From contig DATKRB010000011.1 of assembly GCA_035532415.1 (NCBI GenBank), forward strand, positions 32,523 to 96,522: a DNA stretch of 64,000 bases. The letters run 5' to 3'. The DNA is from DATKRB01 sp035532415. Its GTDB lineage: Bacteria; Actinomycetota; Acidimicrobiia; Acidimicrobiales; RAAP-2. Below, one piece after another: positions 58,352 through 64,000 of this stretch; positions within the stretch are counted from its first letter, which is position 1, and each line of letters starts with the position of its first letter. A model generated the notes under the pieces. That model had not been told where the DNA came from and searched no databases. It saw only the letters and a list, made by a program, of their open reading frames with translations. A program made the translations under genes and the position numbers.

Positions 58352-58759
58352 TCAGGAATCGGGAGCGAAGAGCGGGACGAACACCTCGCCGTGCTGTTCG
58401 AAGACCACGTGCACCGGCATGCCGATCCGGACGTCTTCGGGTGGACAGTCGACGACGTTGGTCATGAAGCGCAGCCCCTCTTGGTCGTCGAGCTCGACGA
58501 TCGAGATGTTGTACGGCAACGGCACGGCGGGGTTGTAGGGATGCGCATTGGTGGTGTAGCTGAACACCGTCCCCCGCCCGCTCACCGCCTCGTACTCGGT
58601 GGAGCCGTCGCACCCGGGGCAGACCGCCGAGAGTGGGAAGACCCACCGACGGCACGACACGCAGCGCGTCAGACGCAGCTGGCCCGACGCGCCGCCGGTC
58701 CAGAATTCCCGGTTGAGATCATCGAGCGGCGGCGTCATGCGGGCAGCGGCGTCGGTCAT
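58352..58759 (-). CDS. DUF35 / OB-fold zinc-ribbon acyl-CoA-associated protein
   Basis: A 135-residue protein with an N-terminal rubredoxin-like zinc ribbon (C-x2-C ... C-x2-C in 'RCVSCRRWVFPLSAVCPGC') and an OB-fold ('GRGTVFSYTTNAHPY', 'RIGMPVHVVFEQHGE'). This is the DUF35 layout found next to thiolase-like and Ltp2/ChsH proteins in steroid side-chain degradation, where it binds CoA. It is divergent from the thiolase-like gene (25-bp gap), its probable partner. Confidence 0.87.
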   Translation of the reverse strand: MTDAAARMTPPLDDLNREFWTGGASGQLRLTRCVSCRRWVFPLSAVCPGCDGSTEYEAVSGRGTVFSYTTNAHPYNPAVPLPYNISIVELDDQEGLRFMTNVVDCPPEDVRIGMPVHVVFEQHGEVFVPLFAPDS

Positions 58760-58784
58760 GATCCACACACTAGGGTGCTCGTCT

Positions 58785-59969
58785 GTGACCGACATCATCG
58801 AACGGGGCGCAATCATCTCGGGCATCGGGATCTCGCGCATAGGCCGCAAGACCGGGGTCGCCGGCATCGACCTGACGGCCGAGTCCTCCGCGGAGGCCAT
58901 CGCCGACGCGGGCCTCTCGCCGGCCGACATCGACGGTATCGCCACCATGGGCGACACGCCCGTCCCCGAGGCAGCGGCCCGCCTCGGTATCGAGCACGGC
59001 TGGACCGGCGGGGCCATGGGGAGATGGGGGCTCCTCAGCCCGGTGGTGAACGCCTTTCACGCCGTGTCCACCGGCGAGGCCCGCCACGTCCTCGTGTACC
59101 GGACGGTGAACATGATGGGCGGGTCGGTGTTCCCGCAGGAACAGGGAGGGAGCGAGAGCCCGGCCCAGCCGTCGCCGGCATCGGCGCCGGCGCCTCCGGA
59201 GGGGGAGAGCCCCATGGGCGACATCCCGCGCCTCCTCGCCGCTCATGCCTACTCGGCGGTCAACTGGCTCGCCCTGCACGCCCGCCGCCACATGCACCTG
59301 TACGGCACGACCAGGGAGCAGTTCGGCTGGCTGGCCATCAACAGCCGCCAGAACGCCGCCTCAAACCCCCGAGCGGCCTACCGCGAGCCCATCACCATGG
59401 ACGACTACCTGTCGGCCCGGATGATCTCGGACCCCTTCGGGTTGCTCGACTGCGACGTGCCGGTGGACGGCTCGGTTGCCTTCGTCGTGTCGACCGCCGA
59501 AGCCGCGGGCGACTGCGACCACCCCGTACGGGTGGAGGCGTGCGGTGGATCGCCGGGGCTGGGGGGCTGGGACCAGAGGCCCGACTACCCGAAGATGGCC
59601 TCCTCCGACGCCGCCGCGGAGCTGTGGAGCCGTACCGACCTCACGCCGGGCGATGTGGACGTGGCCGAGCTGTACGACGGCTTCACGTTCCTGACCTTTG
59701 CCTGGTTGGAGGCCCTCGGCTTCTGCGGGGACGGTGAAGCGGGTCCGTTCGTTGAGGGCGCCACCCGCATCGCCAGGGACGGCCAGCTGCCGCTCAACAC
59801 CTACGGGGGTCAGCTCTCGGCTGGTCGCATGCACGGCAACTGGGTCCTCCACGAGGCGTGCCTGCAGGTACGGGGCGAGGCCGGCGAGCGCCAGGTCCCC
59901 AGGCACGACGTCGCCGCCGTCTCCAACGGCGGGGGACCCATCGCCGGCTGCATGCTGCTGACCCGCTGA
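58785..59969 (+). CDS. thiolase-fold (Ltp2-like) protein without the catalytic Cys
   Basis: A 394-residue thiolase-fold protein: 'GAIISGIGISRIGRKTGVAGIDLTAESSAEAIADAGL', 'VAELYDGFTFLTFAWLEALGFC', 'LPLNTYGGQLSAGRMHGNWVLHEACLQVRG'. The nucleophilic Cys of true thiolases is replaced in 'LSPVVNAFHAVSTGEAR', as in Ltp2-type aldolases that act with a DUF35 partner in sterol side-chain breakdown. It begins with GTG, 25 bp from the divergent DUF35 gene. A substrate role with hydroxyacyl-CoA is inference from the family. Confidence 0.88.
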   Translation: MTDIIERGAIISGIGISRIGRKTGVAGIDLTAESSAEAIADAGLSPADIDGIATMGDTPVPEAAARLGIEHGWTGGAMGRWGLLSPVVNAFHAVSTGEARHVLVYRTVNMMGGSVFPQEQGGSESPAQPSPASAPAPPEGESPMGDIPRLLAAHAYSAVNWLALHARRHMHLYGTTREQFGWLAINSRQNAASNPRAAYREPITMDDYLSARMISDPFGLLDCDVPVDGSVAFVVSTAEAAGDCDHPVRVEACGGSPGLGGWDQRPDYPKMASSDAAAELWSRTDLTPGDVDVAELYDGFTFLTFAWLEALGFCGDGEAGPFVEGATRIARDGQLPLNTYGGQLSAGRMHGNWVLHEACLQVRGEAGERQVPRHDVAAVSNGGGPIAGCMLLTR

Positions 59970-60005
59970 CCCGCTGACCCGCCGACCCGCTGACCCGCCG
60001 ACCCG
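59958..60005. repeat. 8-bp tandem repeat, six copies
   Basis: CTGACCCG and CCGACCCG alternate in six copies that run over the stop codon of the thiolase-like gene (59967-59969) into the gap before the amidase stop. One or two units encode the last residues. Confidence 0.9.
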
Positions 60006-60020
60006 GTCCTCCGGTGGCGG

Positions 60021-61406
60021 TCAGGAGACGGCCGGGTGCTCCTCGCGGGGGTTGGCCCTCAGAAAGGCCTGGGCGAAACGGAGGATCGTGTCCTCGGATC
60101 CGGGCCAGCCGACGACCTGCAGCCCGACGGGAAGGCCGTCGACGAACCCGACGGGAACGTTGACCGCGGGGAACCCCAGCCAATTGAACATGTGCGTGTG
60201 GCTCGTGTAGTGCGGCGCGAACGTGCCATGGGGGAAGGGCACCGGACCGTTGCCGCCCCATCGCGCCGCCCAGTCCTCGATCGTCGGCGCCAGGAGCTGT
60301 GAGGTGGGGCTGAGCAGGAGATCGTGATCCGCGAACAGCGCCCGGAACGTGGCCCAGTTCCTGCCCCGCAGCTCCATGGCGTCGATCCACTGCTGGCGCC
60401 CGGGCCGTTGAACGCTACCGGTCGGGCCACCGCCGAACAGGAAATTGGTGGTGACGTAGCCCGGCCAGAAGTCCTCCCACACCGCGTCGGCGGTCTGAAC
60501 GACGGCACCGAGGCTGCGCACAACCGGGACGGTGGTCTCCCTGATGGCGGTGATCACCCGGGGGCTCTCCTCAAAGGCGTACATCGGGGTGAACCCGTAG
60601 TCGTCGGTCCACGCGAGCCTGAGGCCCTCGACGCCGTCGTCGAGCCGGCTCAGGTAGTCGGGTGGCGTGGCCTGCATGCAGTCGAAGTCCCGCCCGTCGG
60701 GGCCGGCCATGGCCTGCAGCGTGATGGCGGCGTCGGTGACGTCGCGGGCCATCGGGCCGATGGTCCCGGTGGGGTTCATGCGGACCTGGGCCGCGGGGTT
60801 GTAGGAGGGCACGAGGCCGGCTGTGGGATGCACGGCGAAGACGCCCGAGTAGGCGCCGGGCAAGCGGGTGGAGCCGCCGCCGTCCGAGCCGATGGCGATG
60901 GGCAGGAGCCGGGCGGCCGCGGTCGCCGCGCCGCCCGAGCTCGACCAACCAGGCGCCCGGGCCGGGTCCCAGGGGTTGCGGGCCTCCCGGTCCCAGTTGA
61001 ACTGGCCCGGGCCGGGTGCGGACGTGCCCATCATGGTGTTGGTGCCGACGATGACGGCACCGGCGGAGCGGAGGCGGGCGACCCCGAGGTCGTCGAATCG
61101 GGCCGTGCGATCGGGCCCCACGCCGAGCGCCATGATCGGCATGCCGGCCACCGCGATGTGCTCCTTCACCGAGATGGGGATCCCGTGCAGGGGTCCGAGG
61201 TCCTCGCCGAGCCGGGTGGCCTCGTCGGCTTGTCTCGCCTGCTCGCGAGCGCCGACGGCGTCGACATGCTTGAACGCCCTGAGGACGGGGTCGAGCTCCT
61301 CGATCCGTCCCAGGAAGTGGTCGGTGACCTCGACGGCCGACACGTCGCCGCTCACGACCAGCTTGCGAATCCGCCACGCCGGCAACCAGGTCAGCTCGTC
61401 AGCCAT
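60021..61406 (-). CDS. amidase-signature family enzyme
   Basis: A 461-residue amidase with the Ser-cisSer-Lys triad: Lys in 'PISVKEHIA', cis-Ser in 'GWSSSGGAATAAA' and the nucleophile in 'IGSDGGGSTRLPGAY'. The C-terminal segment 'PAVNVPVGFVDGLPVGLQVVG' is typical. Such enzymes hydrolyse amides; the substrate is unknown. It lies 67 bp downstream of the substrate-binding protein gene on the same strand and may be co-expressed with it. Confidence 0.93.
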   Translation of the reverse strand: MADELTWLPAWRIRKLVVSGDVSAVEVTDHFLGRIEELDPVLRAFKHVDAVGAREQARQADEATRLGEDLGPLHGIPISVKEHIAVAGMPIMALGVGPDRTARFDDLGVARLRSAGAVIVGTNTMMGTSAPGPGQFNWDREARNPWDPARAPGWSSSGGAATAAARLLPIAIGSDGGGSTRLPGAYSGVFAVHPTAGLVPSYNPAAQVRMNPTGTIGPMARDVTDAAITLQAMAGPDGRDFDCMQATPPDYLSRLDDGVEGLRLAWTDDYGFTPMYAFEESPRVITAIRETTVPVVRSLGAVVQTADAVWEDFWPGYVTTNFLFGGGPTGSVQRPGRQQWIDAMELRGRNWATFRALFADHDLLLSPTSQLLAPTIEDWAARWGGNGPVPFPHGTFAPHYTSHTHMFNWLGFPAVNVPVGFVDGLPVGLQVVGWPGSEDTILRFAQAFLRANPREEHPAVS

Positions 61407-61473
61407 CGGATCGTCCCCCGTTCGCCTTCGGTCGCCGCCACCGCCACCGCCATGCCGTGGTACGCCCGCTCGG

Positions 61474-62727
61474 TCAGCTTCCGCCGTAGCCTTGAAGCGG
61501 GGCGCAGAGGATCTTGCCCCCGTTGGCCAGCACGAACTTCGAGCCCTTCAGCTGCACGTAGTAGCTACAGGCCTGCTTGGGCAGCATCTTCACCGTGCCG
61601 AAGTTCGTGAAACTGACCGGCGTCGAGGCGAAGAGGCCGCTTCCGGTGTAGTTCTTGACCTTGCGCAGGTTGGTGATGAAGGCCTGGCGGGTGGGGTTCT
61701 TGCCGGCGTGCTGGAGCCCGTAGATCATGAGGTCGGTGGCGACGTACGAGCCGAAGAGCCCGAGATCAGGAATGTCGCCCCTGTGGAAGCTCGGGTCGTA
61801 CTTGGCCAGGTTGTTGAGCATGGTCTGGGTCGCCGAGTTCGGGGTGATGAAGTTGAAGCCCGACGGGAAGTAGTCCCCGTCCAAGGCGGTCATCGCGGTC
61901 GGGCTGTTGAGCACGGTCTGGTCGTAGCCCTCGTAGTAGTACTGCACCGCCTTGACGCCGGCCTGCTTGACCGAACTCGAGAGCGCGATGTCCGAGGCAT
62001 CGACGAACGCCGCGTGCACGCCGTTGCATCCCGAGTTCTTGATCGAGAGGGCCGAGGAGGTGAAGTCGACGGCGCCGAAGGGGATCGACGAGTTGTTGTA
62101 ACAGGTCGGGACGCCGACCTTGGTCATGGCCGTCAACAACTGGTTCACCGACCGCTGGGCCGACGGTGAGATGCCGTAGGAGAGCCCGGCCATCTTGCGC
62201 ACGCCCTTCTGCTTCAGGAGCTTCGCAATCCCGCCCAGGTAGTTGTAGTAGACGCCGTTGAACGGGGTATAGGTGGCAGGGCTGTAGGTGAACATGTTGG
62301 TGTAGGGCTGCATGCCCCACTCGGGTCCGTCGAACTCGCTCCCGGTGACCGGGATGCCCTGCTGGTTGAGGTACTTGGCGGCAGCGAAGGTGAAGCTCGA
62401 GAAGTCGATGACCCCGAAGGCTCCCTTGGCCTGCACCAGGTCCTGGGCGGCCGTCTGATTGTTCGCCGGGCTCGACTGGTCGTCCTCGGCGACCAGCTTC
62501 AGCTTGTGGCCGTTCACCCCTCCCTTGGCATTCTGTGCGGCCACCCGGGCCTGCGCCCCGGCCGCTCCGTCGGCAAAGGTGGAGGAGGCGACGCCGGTCT
62601 CGGAGGTGATGTAGCCGATGGTGATCACCGACTTGGACGAGGTGGCCGCCCCTGAGGTGCCGGAGAATCCCAGCAGCATGAGCGACGCAGCTCCGACCAC
62701 CGAGGTGAGTTTCACGAACCTCGACAT
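61474..62727 (-). CDS. branched-chain amino acid-type ABC substrate-binding protein
   Basis: A 417-residue exported protein: signal peptide ('FVKLTSVVGAASLMLLGFSG'), then a type-1 periplasmic-binding fold ('ITIGYITSETGVASSTFADGAAGAQARVAAQNAKGGVNGHKL', 'LVAEDDQSSP', 'GVIDFSSFTFAAAKYLN'). It should bind an amino acid, amide or related solute. No membrane subunits (LivH/M/F/G) are in the window. The ATG at 62727 follows an AAAGGGGG site. The IS30 element ends 59 bp upstream, so the original promoter may be displaced. Confidence 0.9.
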   Translation of the reverse strand: MSRFVKLTSVVGAASLMLLGFSGTSGAATSSKSVITIGYITSETGVASSTFADGAAGAQARVAAQNAKGGVNGHKLKLVAEDDQSSPANNQTAAQDLVQAKGAFGVIDFSSFTFAAAKYLNQQGIPVTGSEFDGPEWGMQPYTNMFTYSPATYTPFNGVYYNYLGGIAKLLKQKGVRKMAGLSYGISPSAQRSVNQLLTAMTKVGVPTCYNNSSIPFGAVDFTSSALSIKNSGCNGVHAAFVDASDIALSSSVKQAGVKAVQYYYEGYDQTVLNSPTAMTALDGDYFPSGFNFITPNSATQTMLNNLAKYDPSFHRGDIPDLGLFGSYVATDLMIYGLQHAGKNPTRQAFITNLRKVKNYTGSGLFASTPVSFTNFGTVKMLPKQACSYYVQLKGSKFVLANGGKILCAPLQGYGGS

Positions 62728-62786
62728 GTCCACCCCCTTTGGACCGCAGCAGCGCGGCTCCAGTTACGGGACCGTAATGGAAGCTT

Positions 62787-62805
62787 GGATTCAAGGGGTC
62801 CGCGC
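62787..62805 (+). repeat. left inverted repeat of the IS30 element
   Basis: GGATTCAAGGGGTCCGCGC; pairs with the right repeat at 16 of 19 positions. Confidence 0.85.
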
Positions 62806-62856
62806 AAAACCTCGGTGAGCTGACCAGAGTGGTCAGGCCCATCGAGGAGGTCCGTC

Positions 62857-63993
62857 GTGAGGCGGTTGAACCCAGAGATTGAACGGGAGGTCCATCGGCT
62901 CTTCGCGAAGGGGCACGGCCTTCGCGAGATCGGCCGGATGGTGGAATGCTCCAGGCACGCGGTGGTGAACGTGCTGCATCGCGATCCGGCCACGCCCCTG
63001 GCATGGAACCCCTCGCCGGCACGGCTGTCGAGCGCGGATCGAGAGGAGATCCGCGTCGGGCTCGAGCGCGGCGAGACCTTCACCAAGATCGCGGCCACCA
63101 TCGGTCGGGCGATCTCGACGGTGTCGCGTGAGGTAGTCGCCAACGGCGGCAGGGCTGGCTATCGGGCCGTCGATGCGCATCGGCAAGCCGGTCACCGGGC
63201 ACGAAGGCCGAAGGCGACCAAGCTCTCCTGCCCCGTGCTCGCGGCGCAGGTCACCACGTGGCTCGAGCAGTGGTGGTCGCCCGAGGAGATCGCCAATCGC
63301 TTGCGCACCGAGTATCCCGACGATCCGATGATGCAGGTGAGCTACGAGACGATCTACCAGTCGCTGTTCGTCCAGGGCCGTGGTGAGCTGCGCCGGGAGC
63401 TGCGCCGCTGCCTGCGCAGCGGGCGGACGCAGCGTCGCCCCCGCAGCCGCCTCGAGAGCCGTGGGCAGATCCCCGACAAGGTCATGATCTCCGAGCGCCC
63501 CGCCGAGGCCAAGGACCGGGCGGTGCCCGGGCACTGGGAGGGCGACCTCATCATCGGCAAGAACGGCCGCTCCGCGGTCGGCACCCTCGTCGAGCGCACC
63601 ACCCGCTACGTGATGCTCCTCCACCTCGGCGAGGGACGAGAGGCCGTGAAGGTCGCCGAGGCCATGCGGCACGCCGTCACCGCCTTGCCCGACGACCTCG
63701 TGCGGTCGATCACCTGGGATCAGGGCAAAGAGATGTCCACCCACCGGCGGTTCACGATCGACACCGGCATCCCGGTCTACTTCTGCGATCCCCACAGCCC
63801 CTGGCAGCGGGGATCGAACGAGAACACCAACGGCCTGCTTCGCCAGTACATGCCGAAGGGGACGGACCTCTCCGAGCACAGCGCAGACGATCTCGCTCGG
63901 TTCGCCGCCAGCCTCAACAACCGTCCACGCAAGACCCTCGACTATATGAAACCATCAGAGAAGCTCGCCGAGCTTCTTGCGCTGACCGGTTGA
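62857..63993 (+). CDS. IS30-family transposase
   Basis: A 378-residue transposase. The N-terminus has helix-turn-helix motifs ('EREVHRLFAKGHGLREIGRMVECSRHAVVNVL', 'GETFTKIAATIGRAISTVSREV'). The DDE catalytic domain shows Asp in 'GHWEGDLIIGKNGRSAVGTLVERTTRY', Asp in 'ITWDQGKEMSTHRRF' and Glu in 'PWQRGSNENTNGLLRQYMPKGTDLS', the classical IS30 motif. It starts at GTG 62857. The gene appears intact, with no frameshift or stop. The element could be active. Confidence 0.97.
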   Translation: MRRLNPEIEREVHRLFAKGHGLREIGRMVECSRHAVVNVLHRDPATPLAWNPSPARLSSADREEIRVGLERGETFTKIAATIGRAISTVSREVVANGGRAGYRAVDAHRQAGHRARRPKATKLSCPVLAAQVTTWLEQWWSPEEIANRLRTEYPDDPMMQVSYETIYQSLFVQGRGELRRELRRCLRSGRTQRRPRSRLESRGQIPDKVMISERPAEAKDRAVPGHWEGDLIIGKNGRSAVGTLVERTTRYVMLLHLGEGREAVKVAEAMRHAVTALPDDLVRSITWDQGKEMSTHRRFTIDTGIPVYFCDPHSPWQRGSNENTNGLLRQYMPKGTDLSEHSADDLARFAASLNNRPRKTLDYMKPSEKLAELLALTG

Positions 63994-63997
63994 ATCC
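63979..63997 (-). repeat. right inverted repeat of the IS30 element
   Basis: Read on the minus strand: GGATTCAACCGGTCAGCGC. It overlaps the last codons of the transposase gene. Confidence 0.85.
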
Positions 63998-64000
63998 GCC

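Larger units (their letters stand above)
62787..63997 (+). mobile_element. IS30-family insertion sequence, complete
   Basis: A transposase gene is bounded by imperfect inverted repeats: left 62787-62805 and right 63979-63997, matching at 16 of 19 positions (both begin GGATTCAA and end GCGC when read inward). The element is ~1.21 kb, the usual IS30 size. No clear target duplication is visible: bases before the left end (CTT) and after the right end (GCC) differ, so the exact border is uncertain. Confidence 0.9.

Overview
The window looks like a chromosomal segment of a very GC-rich actinobacterium. Several gene families point that way: a DprE1/DprE2 arabinose pathway, MMPL transport, two LLM (probably F420-dependent) oxidoreductases, a CtaG/SCO pair, an ECF sigma factor with a zinc-finger anti-sigma factor, GTG starts and many ATGA/GTGA gene overlaps. 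A membrane protein at 27407 carries a short 'SDGNWYPP' segment that I associate with Acidimicrobiia-like genomes, so an uncultured member of that group is my best guess (inference, not proof). No rRNA, tRNA or CRISPR array was found. One complete IS30-type element lies at the right edge.

Layout. 1-1,000: tail of an FTR1-like membrane protein and two small ORFs. 1,034-1,804: two secreted-type orphan proteins in a patch of lower GC. 1,907-8,773 (minus): a tightly overlapped redox operon containing two small exported proteins, an ApbE flavin transferase, a ferric-reductase-like membrane protein, a NuoF/SLBB-like flavo-iron-sulfur protein, a ferredoxin, a Pro/Thr-rich anchored protein and a histidine kinase/response regulator pair. 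Diverging from it is a cupredoxin followed by a sigma/anti-sigma pair (9,037-11,013).

11,231-15,624: a phosphodiester-glycosidase-like protein, the UbiA-type DPPR synthase, DprE1 and DprE2, i.e. most of the route to polyprenyl-phosphoryl arabinose. 15,732-18,677: a PPOX-fold protein, a ferritin-like protein and a split cytochrome-b-like complex. 18,724-24,498: a DUF169 protein, an NfuA-type protein, an ATP-grasp enzyme next to a radical SAM enzyme with a CCSEP tail, and an ABC-F ATPase. 24,640-29,926: gamma-carbonic anhydrase, epoxide hydrolase, MaoC-like hydratase, LppX/LprG-like protein, VOC protein, CBS protein.

29,987-40,242: a hydroxyacid dehydrogenase and MMPL transporter with a divergent TetR regulator, a membrane protein, a SCO/CtaG copper-oxidase assembly pair, a BlaI/M56 regulatory pair with its operator, a Fur-family regulator and a CDF metal exporter. 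40,256-46,368: nucleotidyltransferase, KAS III, thiolase, two LLM enzymes and threonine aldolase. 46,423-62,727: AhcY, YchF, a PKD lipoprotein, an HU protein with a repeat tail, a DUF5996-like protein, P450, two PPOX-fold proteins, an ABC-2 exporter, an ArsC-like protein, a divergent thiolase-like/DUF35 pair, an amidase and a branched-chain-type substrate-binding protein. The IS30 element (62,787-63,997) sits just upstream of that last gene.

The items I consider most worth a second look are the ApbE-centred redox operon, the DPA cluster whose DprE1 has alanine at the benzothiazinone-target cysteine, the CCSEP-tail radical SAM/ATP-grasp pair, and the split cytochrome b operon with a possible DosR-type box upstream.
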